Position numbers and translations under genes: made by a program. A stretch of 43,539 nt of DNA, taken from Thalassarchaeum sp002495735. GTDB taxonomy: Archaea > Thermoplasmatota > Poseidoniia > Poseidoniales > Thalassarchaeaceae. Location: the NCBI GenBank assembly GCA_937911265.1, contig CALDRG010000109.1, forward strand, positions 1-43,539, given 5' to 3'. Shown one piece after another: positions 32,686-41,119 of this stretch. Within the stretch, counting starts at the first letter, position 1. Each line of letters starts with the position of its first letter. A model generated the notes under the pieces. It saw only the letters and a program-made list of their open reading frames with translations. It did not search any database and was not told the origin of the DNA.

Positions 32686-34251
32686 ATGGGCCTTGCCTCT
32701 GTGGCTCCGGGGCTGCGGAAAACCGCCGTACTGGCCATTATTCTTGTTTTGATGTCCGCTCCAGCTTCCGGCGAGGGCGAGAAGATGTTCTATCCTGCTG
32801 GTTCATCCGACATAGCAGTCACTGGAGAACCAGTGCACGTTGGTGACGAGCTTACGGCCTCCATACTTGTCAACAATCAGGGTTCGTACACTGGTTCGGT
32901 GAGACTAGTGCTCTCCGATTCGGCCGGGAACAACCTGTCTGTTGGAGAGGAGATTCCAATCAGCCCCGGATCCAGTCGCGAGGTCTTGGCTCCACTGATT
33001 CCAGCCTCAGCCGGGGCACTGGAGTTGAATTGGAAGGTCACAAGTGATGACGGAGGGGTTTCTTCGGAATTGAGCGGATTGTTCGAGGTGCAGGTGTACG
33101 AATCTCAGACACTAGGGCTGAGATTCGACGCAGTGAAATGGACTCTTTCGGATGGCTTGGAATGCGATCTATCCGCATCCCTCTCTGATGGGAAGCAACG
33201 CGATGTGAATGTCTCAGTATCTCTGGTCAGTCAGGGTGTCGAAGAAGAGGTGCAGAGGTTCGAAATCACCCTAGGCCCGGGACTCAGGGCACTGTCTCTG
33301 GACTTGGGCCAACCTGAAGCCGATTACATATCAGTGATGCTGGAATCAAATGGCTGGACATCTTCCAACTCAGCGGCAAACTTGACCTGGCAGACTAGTG
33401 TCAACCCACCTTTCATCTCACCCTCTGTCTCAATCGGAGTGCACGAACCCGACAGGCCTAGGACGGGTGATTTCGTCAATTTACCATACTGGCTCAACAA
33501 TTCAGGTAGCTCGGCAACGCTCCCGGGCATACTGAAGGTTGTGAGTACGTCTGACGGAATGGTACTGGCGCAGATTACCATCTCGTCGATATCTGAGGGA
33601 GGCTCATCTTCAGGAGTACTGAGCATAGGTCCGTGGCCGGACGCACCGATGGTCGAGGCTGAGGTTGTATGGGCGATGGACGGTTCTTCGACCACCGTCC
33701 CGCTAACGATATTCTCACAGTCCGAGAATGGGGGCGGCTGGGAGTTACCTTTCGATACAATGGCAGCTGTATATGGTGCTGTGTTGGGCCTTGCTGTAGT
33801 TCTCGTAGGGTTGATTGTCTGGCGAGCGGTGTCCGAGAAGACACCGAGCACGGAAAAAGACTCGAAGATTCTGAGGGAGTCGCGAATTACTCGCAGGCTA
33901 GAGCGAACACCTCCCAAGAAGGAGGTCAGATGTCCTAGTTGCGAGCAGCGGTTGAGCATCCCGGCGGAACACACTGGTTCTGTCAGGTGTCCGGCTTGCA
34001 CGAATCAATTCTCCTCCGCTCCTATCGAGACGGATTCAGATTCAGGAGAATCGAGGCAGGAGTCGCAAGAAATCCTTAATGAAGTCACCACTACAACCAG
34101 CGAACCTGTGGCCAGGTCACATGAGGAGATACTGTCTTGCCCGCAGTGTGATCAGCAACTGAAAGTCCCCATCGAGCGCAGACCCGTTCGCTCAAGATGC
34201 CCGGCCTGCAGAACTGAGTTCATGGCCGAGGTCGGTGAGTCAGATGACTGA
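32686..34251 (+). CDS. Secreted-domain membrane protein with two cytoplasmic zinc ribbons
   Basis: About 521 residues from the ATG at 32686. A signal peptide (about 1-29, ending APASGEG) precedes an extracellular region of roughly 320 residues with beta-sandwich (CARDB-like) character: VHVGDELTASILVNNQG and later TGDFVNLPYWLNNSG. One helix (about 357-380) crosses the membrane. The cytoplasmic tail carries two similar zinc ribbons, CPSC...CPAC (about 413-437) and CPQC...CPAC (about 484-511), each with a QRL or QQL core. This topology suits a receptor that relays an outside or envelope signal to cytoplasmic partners. It overlaps the DtxR-family gene by 8 bases. Domain names are by resemblance only. 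Confidence 0.78.
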   Translation: MGLASVAPGLRKTAVLAIILVLMSAPASGEGEKMFYPAGSSDIAVTGEPVHVGDELTASILVNNQGSYTGSVRLVLSDSAGNNLSVGEEIPISPGSSREVLAPLIPASAGALELNWKVTSDDGGVSSELSGLFEVQVYESQTLGLRFDAVKWTLSDGLECDLSASLSDGKQRDVNVSVSLVSQGVEEEVQRFEITLGPGLRALSLDLGQPEADYISVMLESNGWTSSNSAANLTWQTSVNPPFISPSVSIGVHEPDRPRTGDFVNLPYWLNNSGSSATLPGILKVVSTSDGMVLAQITISSISEGGSSSGVLSIGPWPDAPMVEAEVVWAMDGSSTTVPLTIFSQSENGGGWELPFDTMAAVYGAVLGLAVVLVGLIVWRAVSEKTPSTEKDSKILRESRITRRLERTPPKKEVRCPSCEQRLSIPAEHTGSVRCPACTNQFSSAPIETDSDSGESRQESQEILNEVTTTTSEPVARSHEEILSCPQCDQQLKVPIERRPVRSRCPACRTEFMAEVGESDD

Positions 34252-34900
34252 ACTGAGCGAATTCGAGGAGATGTATCTGAAACGCCTGTTTGAAGCGCAC
34301 GTGGATAATCCTAGCGCCATTGTCAAGACCACCCAACTCGCTGAGATGATGAATGTCAGCCCGGCCTCGACCACAGAGATGATTCAGCGACTATCTGGCC
34401 GAAATCTGGTCACTCACATCCCCTACAAGGGCTGTAGATTGACGCCGGAGGGATTCCAGCAAGCGGCGATGATTAAGCGTCGTGAGGGACTCCTCGAAAT
34501 CCTGTTGACTGAGGTCATCGGATTCGAAGGCGACGTCCTCGAGGCGGCCTGTAAGATTGAGCATGCTATAGATGAGGAACTCGAAATGGCACTCGACAAG
34601 ATGCTAGGTTATCCCGAGAGGACACCGAGTGGAAAACGTATCCCAATCATAGAGCGGCAGTTGGAGCCTATTAGGTCAGGACTGCTCCTGCCCCTCTCAG
34701 CCTTGCCGATAGGATCTACTGCCACCATCGAGATGATGGTGATGGGGCCGACTGACGCCAGAACTATCGAAGTTACCGGGATAGGGATAGGGGCCAAGGT
34801 CAGTGCGACCGACGACGGCATTTCCTACAACGGCTCTATTATTGAGATGTCGAGAAATATCTCTCTATGTATCCTTGCTAGAACCGACGAGGTGCTGTGA
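34244..34900 (+). CDS. DtxR-family metal-dependent transcriptional regulator
   Basis: A 218-residue regulator with an N-terminal winged helix (about 6-70; recognition region VSPASTTEMIQRLSGRNLV, wing IPYKGCRLTPEG), a dimerisation/metal domain and a C-terminal SH3-like FeoA domain (about 145-215). The primary metal site of DtxR (M10, C102, E105, H106) has exact counterparts here: M10, C103, E106 and H107 in AACKIEH. The usual CPHGxPIP loop is changed to TPSGKRIP. Presence of Cys at 103 points to iron over manganese sensing, by analogy with DtxR against MntR. The ATG at 34244 is chosen; a GTG at 34235 is also possible. It overlaps both neighbours and likely regulates the palindrome at 32622. 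Confidence 0.9.
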   Translation: MTELSEFEEMYLKRLFEAHVDNPSAIVKTTQLAEMMNVSPASTTEMIQRLSGRNLVTHIPYKGCRLTPEGFQQAAMIKRREGLLEILLTEVIGFEGDVLEAACKIEHAIDEELEMALDKMLGYPERTPSGKRIPIIERQLEPIRSGLLLPLSALPIGSTATIEMMVMGPTDARTIEVTGIGIGAKVSATDDGISYNGSIIEMSRNISLCILARTDEVL

Positions 34901-36465
34901 TGGAAGATGTCCGAACAGATGATCTCGAGGCATTGGCCGACTCCTTGGAAGATACCGTCCCTCCGGCCCCTGAGATGCCTCCTCGATCGATATCTGAGCC
35001 GCAGCGTAGTCCTGGGGCCGCGGAAGGAATCAAGAGGCTAAAGGCGCAAGAGGAGCTCCTGCTCAGAGCAGACAGACTCCTCATCAGTGACGGAGCAAGA
35101 CTAGTCCTGTTTCTTCCGCTGATGGTGATAGCTCTCTATGGGCTGGCTCAAACCTTCACCACATCGAACCCGCAATGGTGGGCCGATCACATTGAAGTCG
35201 CTGTCGGGCGGCTGAGTATGTCGACAGGAATCTATGGATTGTCTCTGCTGATGTTGGTGGCCGACACCGCTCTGCTGCTGATACTCCTGAGGCTGATGGT
35301 GCTCACAAGGACGATTTTCAGACTCGAGGCGAAGGAGTTGACCACAATCGGTCTGACTTTCAACAGCGCTCACGGTTACGCTGAGATGAGGGCCACCATA
35401 GACGGTGCAATCAGGCAACTGGGGGTCACCATAATACTGATGGCCATGGCCGCCGTTCTACTAGCAGCGAGCTTGTGGCTTCCCGAGGAAGTCGTCGCCA
35501 CTCCGATACTAGTGGCCTTCTCGACAGGGGCTCTGCTGTCAGGACACGGCGTGCATATGGTCTCGGACCGTCCACGCTTCAACACAAGTGAGCCATGGGG
35601 TATGCTGGAGGCATTCTCTCCGCCAATCCACCCGGCCCTACTCAGTCGTCCATTCGCCGATGTAATCAGGGCTCACATCGATCCTCTGCTTGCAGTCAGG
35701 ATATCCCAGTACCTAGGGTCACTAGATTCCAAGATACACGAGCACAGTAGTAGGAGGGAGCTGCAGGAGACCTTACTGCACCTGCTGTACCTGCGGCGCT
35801 CATCCCTAATTGATGAGAGGCAGTTCAGAGCCGCTTTGGAGTCGATGGTGGACTCGTCAGCCATTGAGGGGCTGTTCAGCCATCCCGAGCTCGGCGAGGA
35901 GACGTGGGACCGCTTACTCTCACGCGCTCGCAGCGAATGCCCTCCCTTCTTCAGGCTGCATGATAGAATCAGGATGCGACGCATTGACGGACACACTGAC
36001 GATGGCATATGGCTCGACGTGGATATGGAGAATCTAGTAGTTGGTCAGGCTAACCTGTTCGCCTTCGTGCTCAACGAGGAGGATAATCCGAGGGACGTGA
36101 TTCTCAAGGTCCAGACCCCTGACTTTAGGCCGCATGAGTGCGTATACAGACTCAGGATAGAACCATTCTCAGCCGATTCTGAAAATCTTTCAGCCGATAT
36201 TTCATCGTCGCTGCTCAGCACCATCTCTGCAACCAGTATCGTGTGGCAGAGCCTGCTGCCATCGTCGATGGGTGAGGCGACAGTGACAGTGAGACTCGAG
36301 GACGATGCAGGGAACATGATTTCAGGACGGGTGCTGACGGTACAGGTCAGGTCCGATTTGTTCACGAGAATCAAGATGACGCTGGGCGGTCTTTTCATGG
36401 TCGGGGCAGCGATTGCGATTCTCTCGCCCATGCTCCCATTCCTGCTGAACCTACTGGGGCTGTGA
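34900..36465 (+). CDS. Five-helix membrane protein of unknown function
   Basis: I do not recognise this 521-residue protein. A Pro-rich acidic N-terminus (1-45) is followed by two helices (about 67-86, 109-134), a 40-residue loop, two more helices (about 174-194, 199-219), a soluble region of about 270 residues, and a C-terminal helix (about 490-520). The soluble part begins helical and ends in beta-strands of Ig-like character (DVDMENLVVGQANLFAFVLN, later GEATVTVRLEDDAGNMISG). The ATG overlaps the stop of the regulator gene (TGATG), so it is coupled to it. It probably works with the Zn-ribbon membrane protein of the same operon, but no transport or enzyme motif is visible. Confidence 0.75.
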   Translation: MEDVRTDDLEALADSLEDTVPPAPEMPPRSISEPQRSPGAAEGIKRLKAQEELLLRADRLLISDGARLVLFLPLMVIALYGLAQTFTTSNPQWWADHIEVAVGRLSMSTGIYGLSLLMLVADTALLLILLRLMVLTRTIFRLEAKELTTIGLTFNSAHGYAEMRATIDGAIRQLGVTIILMAMAAVLLAASLWLPEEVVATPILVAFSTGALLSGHGVHMVSDRPRFNTSEPWGMLEAFSPPIHPALLSRPFADVIRAHIDPLLAVRISQYLGSLDSKIHEHSSRRELQETLLHLLYLRRSSLIDERQFRAALESMVDSSAIEGLFSHPELGEETWDRLLSRARSECPPFFRLHDRIRMRRIDGHTDDGIWLDVDMENLVVGQANLFAFVLNEEDNPRDVILKVQTPDFRPHECVYRLRIEPFSADSENLSADISSSLLSTISATSIVWQSLLPSSMGEATVTVRLEDDAGNMISGRVLTVQVRSDLFTRIKMTLGGLFMVGAAIAILSPMLPFLLNLLGL

Positions 36466-36504
36466 CTCAGGTCGATTCAAAGGGCATCTCCCTCTGCCCT
36501 ACCT

Positions 36505-37491
36505 GTGCCAGATGACGGAGAGAGGCCTGCTGACGACCTCAGGACCAGGCTGCATGCCATGGAGACCAAACTCAGGCGGATGCGTGAGCAGAGGAACGTA
36601 CACAACGAGAACGCTCGTCGAGCCGCTGATTCTCGTGATTCAGTTCAACAGCAGTCCAAAGAGCTCAGAGAACGCATCAAGGAACGCTTGGATGAACAGA
36701 AGGAGGTTCGCGTCAGGGCCAAGGTACATCAGGCCAAGCGCGATGAGATTCAAGCCCAGATGCGCGAGCTGATAACTCAGCGTCGAGGCAAGAGGAGTGA
36801 TGACGGCACCAAGTCAATTGTCATCCAACTGTCCGAGACCCTTGGAGAGATAGACAGAATCGAGAACCGTATAATGACGGATGGATCGTTGACTCTAGAT
36901 AAAGAGAATGCGATGCTGAAGAAACTCAAGTCGCTGATTGCCAAGCGAGATGAGCTGCTGCCAGCAGCCGAGGAATTTCAGATTATCGAAATAGATCTTG
37001 GCGATATGGAGGGCTCAATTCAGTTACTCAAGGCTGAGGCGGACTCTCAGCACAAGGCCATGCTGGATGCTCACAAGGAGGCTGACGGCATTTGGGAGGA
37101 GATTAAGCCGGTGCTTGAGGAGAGAGACTTCCTGAGGGCTGAAGGAGACAGGCTGCATAACGCCTTCGTTTCTTCTAGAGAGGGTGCAGACCACATCCAT
37201 TCCGAAATCAAAATCTTGCTGGATCAGGTCAACGAGATACGAGACGAACTCAAGGCTCAGCGTGAGGAGCGAGAGAGGTTAATCAAGGAGCACAATCAGT
37301 CTGTTCGGGATGCCCTCAGGACCCCCGACGAGGACGAAGAACTCGCCTCATCTCTTGCCGACGAGCTCCTAGAGAAAGGCTCCATTACTCTGGGTGGAAC
37401 TAGGACGGATGCTGACTCCAAGTCACAGCCGAGAAAGAAGGAACGGAAGAGGCCTAGGAGACTCGGCACCACCCGAGGAAAGCGTGACTGA
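36505..37491 (+). CDS. Coiled-coil protein, paralogue 4, with basic tail
   Basis: A 328-residue coiled-coil protein homologous to the three on the minus strand: RLHAMETKLRRMREQRN, KAKRDE-type repeats, and LGEIDRIENRIMTDGSLTLD matching the LExxiqTxxL core of COG1340. The C-terminus has the helical unit LADELLEKGSITLGG and a basic tail ending RRLGTTRGKRD, like paralogue 2. The start is GTG at 36505, 39 bases after the membrane protein; ATG at 36559 is an alternative. It closes the plus-strand half of the island and abuts the converging pdxS gene with no base between stop codons. Confidence 0.8.
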   Translation: MPDDGERPADDLRTRLHAMETKLRRMREQRNVHNENARRAADSRDSVQQQSKELRERIKERLDEQKEVRVRAKVHQAKRDEIQAQMRELITQRRGKRSDDGTKSIVIQLSETLGEIDRIENRIMTDGSLTLDKENAMLKKLKSLIAKRDELLPAAEEFQIIEIDLGDMEGSIQLLKAEADSQHKAMLDAHKEADGIWEEIKPVLEERDFLRAEGDRLHNAFVSSREGADHIHSEIKILLDQVNEIRDELKAQREERERLIKEHNQSVRDALRTPDEDEELASSLADELLEKGSITLGGTRTDADSKSQPRKKERKRPRRLGTTRGKRD

Positions 37492-38490
37492 CTACGAGCC
37501 ACGCTCTGCCATGCGAACATCGAGTTTTTCGATTTCTAAACCATCCATGGGTTTTCCAGCCATCATCGACGAGGCTTCGGTTACCTTCTCAGGGTCGTTG
37601 AAGTGGTGTGTGGCCATTACGATGGCCGAGGCAGTGGTCGCTGGGTGCTCGGACTTGAAAATACCAGATCCGACGAACACTCCATCCATCCCCTGCTTCA
37701 TTAGCAGAGCGGCGTCCGTTGGAGTTGCTATCCCTCCGGCCGAGAATGTTACCACTGGCAATCTACTCATTTCTCTAACTTCGCCCATAATCTCGACAAT
37801 CAAGTCGTGGCAGGCATCCATACTTCCGAAAGGCGTGTTCTGAACTACTATACCGTGCTCGCTCTCCGACTCGATTCCTCGGAAACCGTCGGATATCGTA
37901 CGTGCGATGACCTCGAACCCAGCGTCGTCGACACTCTGTAGTAGCGCAATCTCCTCGGCTACCAGTCTCGCATGTTGTATGGCGCTGACGACGTTACCCG
38001 TGCCGGCCTCGCCCTTAGTACGAATCATCGCTGCCCCCTCCATTATCCTGCGGCAGGCCTCTCCGAGGTTGGTGCAGCCGCACACAAAGGGAATGGTGAA
38101 GTCGTTCTTGGCGATGTGGTAGAATGGGTCCGCCGGAGTCAGCACCTCGCTCTCGTCGACCATGTCAACTCCTAATGTCTGAAGCACCCGAGCCTCCTCG
38201 TCGTGCCCGATGCGTGCTTTGGCCATCACCGGGATGGTAGTGGTCTCGATGATACCCCTAATCAGGTTGGGATGGCTCATCCTAGCGACGCCCCCGTCAG
38301 CTCTGATGTCGGCTGGAACCCTCTCTAGCGCCATCACTGCGGTCGCCCCAGCATCTTCGGCGATGTGCGCCTGCTCAGGGGTGACCACGTCCATGATGAC
38401 ACCACCCTCTTGCATCTTGGCGAATCCGCGCTTTAGCAACTCGGTGCCGTGACGCATCTTCTGCAGGTCTACCAACTTGGACATGGCCAT
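37492..38490 (-). CDS. pdxS: Pyridoxal 5'-phosphate synthase, synthase subunit
   Basis: A 332-residue beta-alpha barrel enzyme that makes PLP from ribose 5-phosphate, glyceraldehyde 3-phosphate and ammonia. The two catalytic lysines are K91 in VMAKARIGH and K159 in RTKGEAGTG; their 68-residue separation equals that of the Bacillus subtilis enzyme. Phosphate-site glycines FSAGGIATPTDAAL and VGSGIFKSEHP follow. It is about 35 residues longer than typical, with extra residues at the N-terminus and around the SESEHGIVVQN loop. The glutaminase partner PdxT is not in the window. PLP would serve threonine synthase among many others. Its upstream neighbour on the strand is fdxA, 45 bases away. Confidence 0.95.
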   Translation of the reverse strand: MAMSKLVDLQKMRHGTELLKRGFAKMQEGGVIMDVVTPEQAHIAEDAGATAVMALERVPADIRADGGVARMSHPNLIRGIIETTTIPVMAKARIGHDEEARVLQTLGVDMVDESEVLTPADPFYHIAKNDFTIPFVCGCTNLGEACRRIMEGAAMIRTKGEAGTGNVVSAIQHARLVAEEIALLQSVDDAGFEVIARTISDGFRGIESESEHGIVVQNTPFGSMDACHDLIVEIMGEVREMSRLPVVTFSAGGIATPTDAALLMKQGMDGVFVGSGIFKSEHPATTASAIVMATHHFNDPEKVTEASSMMAGKPMDGLEIEKLDVRMAERGS

Positions 38491-38535
38491 GCCTTCCGGT
38501 ATGTACTCAAGAACCTATTCAGGTCGAACCTGTAA

Positions 38536-38814
38536 TCAAGAATCTGCTAATACCGGCGAATCGCCTTCTGCCATAGGTAGGTCGGGTGCCTCGTCCTCAT
38601 TCTTGTCCAACCAACTCATCTCCTCTTCAGGTAGGTCCGTGTCTGCAAAGATCGCGTTAACCGGGCACTCTGGAATGCAAGCGGCGCAGTCGATGCACTC
38701 ATCAGGGTCGATGACGAGGTACTCATCAGCTTCCCGGAAGCACTCAACGGGGCAGACTGCAACGCAATCTTGGTATTTACAGCGCACGCACGCACTAGTG
38801 ACGACATGAGTCAT
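38536..38814 (-). CDS. fdxA: 7Fe ferredoxin ([3Fe-4S][4Fe-4S])
   Basis: A 92-residue ferredoxin beginning MTHVVTSACVRCKYQDC, the standard start of the 7Fe family. The first motif CVRCKYQDCVAVCP lacks the second-position cysteine pattern of a cubane and indicates a [3Fe-4S] cluster; the second, CIDCAACIPECP, holds [4Fe-4S]. The family C-terminal helix (LDKNEDEAPDLP) is present. It is expected to be a soluble electron carrier for oxidoreductases such as 2-oxoacid:ferredoxin enzymes. A TATA-like element lies about 36 bases upstream. It is 62 bases after the RNA-binding protein gene. Confidence 0.93.
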   Translation of the reverse strand: MTHVVTSACVRCKYQDCVAVCPVECFREADEYLVIDPDECIDCAACIPECPVNAIFADTDLPEEEMSWLDKNEDEAPDLPMAEGDSPVLADS

Positions 38815-38845
38815 GGTTGCTCATTTAGGGGGATGCATAATCGAG

Positions 38846-38855
38846 TAATAAACTT
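38846..38855 (-). promoter_or_regulatory. TATA-box candidate for fdxA
   Basis: On the minus strand this reads AAGTTTATTA, centred about 36 bases before the fdxA ATG, in a gene-free gap. That spacing predicts a transcript start about 10 bases before the start codon. Sequence and spacing are the only evidence. Confidence 0.42.
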
Positions 38856-38876
38856 GCTCGGTACTGCTCCTAGCAA

Positions 38877-39314
38877 CTAGGAATTCAGCATCGATAGTAT
38901 CGTCTCGGTAATCACATCTGAGGGTTCGCTACCAGGGTAGGACTCGATCTTGAATTGGCCCTTAGCGACCGATACCGTATCATCCTCTGAAATTAGCACA
39001 ATCTCTCCGCGTGCTAAGTTCGAGAGCTTGATTCTGACGTGCATGACCTTCTCATCGTCGATTCTCCTCGAGACTCCTTCATCGAGCAGCCCCTCCAGCA
39101 CCTCATCCCCTAGTCTTGCGAGCGCCTTCAACGCAGCCTTCTTCCGCTTAGTCGTGGCTTCTAAGACAGTCTGCTCGGAGCCGTGCCACGACTTGTCTTT
39201 CCCGACAGTCAGATTGCAGTCATCTCCGGTCAGCCAACGCAGACTCTCCTCCAACAGGTTGAGGTCGTCGACAGCGCTTGCATGAATCCTCCAGGTCGCG
39301 CTGTGCAGCCCCAT
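38877..39314 (-). CDS. Archaeal RNA-binding protein (COG1325-like)
   Basis: A 145-residue soluble protein. The overall pattern resembles the archaeal family described as an exosome-related RNA-binding protein (COG1325): an opening strand with His (ATWRIHASAVDDLNLLEESL), a mid helix, the phrase RRIDDEKVMHVRIKLSNLARGEIVL and a terminal helix. These proteins have a L5/Rpp-like alpha/beta fold and are thought to act with RNA-processing complexes. My call is by pattern only. It is divergent from rps3ae across a 136-base gap. Codon use is like its neighbours. Confidence 0.6.
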   Translation of the reverse strand: MGLHSATWRIHASAVDDLNLLEESLRWLTGDDCNLTVGKDKSWHGSEQTVLEATTKRKKAALKALARLGDEVLEGLLDEGVSRRIDDEKVMHVRIKLSNLARGEIVLISEDDTVSVAKGQFKIESYPGSEPSDVITETILSMLNS

Positions 39315-39325
39315 ACCCCCAGCAC

Positions 39326-39338
39326 GGGCGATTCGCCC
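39326..39338. promoter_or_regulatory. Short inverted repeat upstream of rps3ae and the RNA-binding gene
   Basis: GGGCG-ATT-CGCCC is a perfect 5-bp inverted repeat 12 bases before the ATG of the minus-strand RNA-binding gene, in the divergent gap with rps3ae. It could be an operator or a small hairpin in the leader. The repeat is short and may be chance. Confidence 0.25.
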
Positions 39339-39450
39339 TTGAATGCGCCTACTGCTCAGACACGAAGGCGCTCCCGGGGCTTTGATTCAAATACTGGGGG
39401 CAGGTCGGACGGCCCGCATACGGGGTAGCCCCCGAGAAGAGGTCGTTGTC

Positions 39451-40362
39451 ATGGCAAAGGGAGCAGTAGCAAGGGCAGCGGCACGCAAACAGCGGGACAA
39501 GTGGAAGTCCAAGCGCTGGTTTACCATTCGAGCCCCTCGTCACCCCTGGTCTTTCAAGGTCATCGGCGAGACGATTGCAGAGGACGAGGAGCAGCTCATC
39601 GGTCGGCACTACGAGATAATGCAGAACGAACTTGACGGAGATTTCTCCAAGATGCATGTCAAGGTGCAGTTCAGGATTTCAGGTGTGGTCGGGGCGGATG
39701 CTTTGACGGAGTACATCGGGCACGAACTGTTGAAGGATCATATCCGCCGACAGATTCGTCGAGAACGTGGCAAGATTGACGACACGGTAGACGTAGTCAC
39801 CGTCGACGGCTTCTACATCAGGATCAAGCCGCTGCTGTTATCGAGGCACCGTATCAAGGGGAGTCAGAAACAGCAGATGCGCACACTGGCCCGCGACATC
39901 ATTCTCAAGGTGGGGGCCACTTCTACGTGGGTCGAAATGCAGAAGGCTTCCTTGGATGGCACGCTTGAGACTCAGATTAAGGAGGCCGCGTCTAAAATCC
40001 AGCCTGTCAGGGATGTAATGATTCGACGCACTCAGTTGCTGCAATCCGGAGTCATCACGAAGGACGGCCCTACTCTCGAGAAGGTGCTTGAAGATGAGCA
40101 AGCTGAGAAGCAGGATGTCAAATTCGAGGATGAAGAAGAGGAGATTCCGTTTGAGGCTGATCCGGAAAACATTCCAGATGAGGTCGCTGATGAAGGTACG
40201 GAGGAAACAGTGCCCGAGGAAGCAGATGAGGCCACTGAAGATTCCGATGACTCATCTAACTACGAATCCATGACGGTAGTCCAACTCAAGGGACTGCTGA
40301 AAGAGGCCGGCAAACCTGTTTCTGGCAAGAAGGCCGAGCTCATTGAGCGTCTGAAGGAGTGA
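39451..40362 (+). CDS. rps3ae: Ribosomal protein S3Ae with acidic linker and C-terminal SAP domain
   Basis: A 303-residue protein. Residues 1-200 are archaeal S3Ae (eS1), a small-subunit protein near the mRNA exit: KRWFTIRAPRHPW, GRHYEIMQNEL, VDGFYIRIKPLLLSRHRIK. Archaeal S3Ae normally ends near 190-220. Here a strongly acidic, low-complexity linker (about 213-272) leads to a SAP motif (273-303: MTVVQLKGLLKEAGKPVSGK), a helix-extended-helix module that binds DNA or, in some proteins, RNA. One unbroken frame covers both. The ATG is preceded by GAGGT. A longer upstream frame is a shadow. Followed 4 bases later by the phosphorylase gene. Confidence 0.94.
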   Translation: MAKGAVARAAARKQRDKWKSKRWFTIRAPRHPWSFKVIGETIAEDEEQLIGRHYEIMQNELDGDFSKMHVKVQFRISGVVGADALTEYIGHELLKDHIRRQIRRERGKIDDTVDVVTVDGFYIRIKPLLLSRHRIKGSQKQQMRTLARDIILKVGATSTWVEMQKASLDGTLETQIKEAASKIQPVRDVMIRRTQLLQSGVITKDGPTLEKVLEDEQAEKQDVKFEDEEEEIPFEADPENIPDEVADEGTEETVPEEADEATEDSDDSSNYESMTVVQLKGLLKEAGKPVSGKKAELIERLKE

Positions 40363-40366
40363 TCCG

Positions 40367-41119
40367 ATGGCCCGCATAGCGGTGCTCTGTGGAACTGGCA
40401 TGAGCGCCTTCGCATCTCATCTAGCCTCTGCATCAGGTGTTGCGGCTAGCACAATGAGGGTGGATTCTGAATGGGGGCCGGTACCAGTAACACTCGTCAG
40501 TGTCGATGATGATGAGATATTGATTATTGACAGACATCATTCCGACTCTGACTCAAGAACCCCTCCTCACATCATTGAGCACCGTGCTAACGTCCACGCT
40601 GCCGCCAGTTTTCAGCCTGAACTGGTACTCAGCATAAACTCGGTTGGGAGCATGCGCGAGGACCTACCTCCTGGCTCAATAGGAGTTGTAGCAGACGTTC
40701 TTGACCTCGCAGAGAGGCCGTGGACATTCTACGACGACAACGCTATTCACGCTGACAGGACGTCGTGCTTCGACTCCCTCGCCAGTGAGACCTGCGCCAA
40801 AGCTCTCGAAGCCATTCAGGGACAGGTCGCAAGCGATCTAATTGTAGCCCAGTGCATAGGCCCTCAGTTCGAGACCCCTTCGGAGATTGACGCGCTCGAG
40901 CGTCTGGGGGCTGATGTTGTTGGGATGACACTCGGACCAGAATCCAGACTAGTAGGCGAGAGAGGCCTCCCTCATGTTGCGTTGGCATGCTCTTCGAACT
41001 GGGCTGCAGGCAGGACCCCAGGGTCGCCCGAAGCAGAGATTGACCACGATGCTGTCGATGCCATGGCGGCGACCATGAGAGAACTCGTCGGCGAATGCGT
41101 GAAGGCGTTATTATCCTAG
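40367..41119 (+). CDS. Purine nucleoside / methylthioadenosine phosphorylase family
   Basis: A 250-residue member of the PNP/MTAP family, which cleaves purine nucleosides (or 5'-methylthioadenosine) with phosphate. Conserved regions are VLCGTGMSAFA (phosphate loop), HxxxDSRTPPHIIEHRANVHA, SINSVGSMRED, and GPQFETPSEIDALERLGADVVGMTLGPE, where the GMT motif contacts the ribose. The usual ASN/N residue that sorts 6-oxopurine from adenosine-type substrate is not clear here (CSSNWAAG), so I leave the substrate open. It starts 4 bases after rps3ae and overlaps the next gene by 25 bases. Confidence 0.82.
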   Translation: MARIAVLCGTGMSAFASHLASASGVAASTMRVDSEWGPVPVTLVSVDDDEILIIDRHHSDSDSRTPPHIIEHRANVHAAASFQPELVLSINSVGSMREDLPPGSIGVVADVLDLAERPWTFYDDNAIHADRTSCFDSLASETCAKALEAIQGQVASDLIVAQCIGPQFETPSEIDALERLGADVVGMTLGPESRLVGERGLPHVALACSSNWAAGRTPGSPEAEIDHDAVDAMAATMRELVGECVKALLS

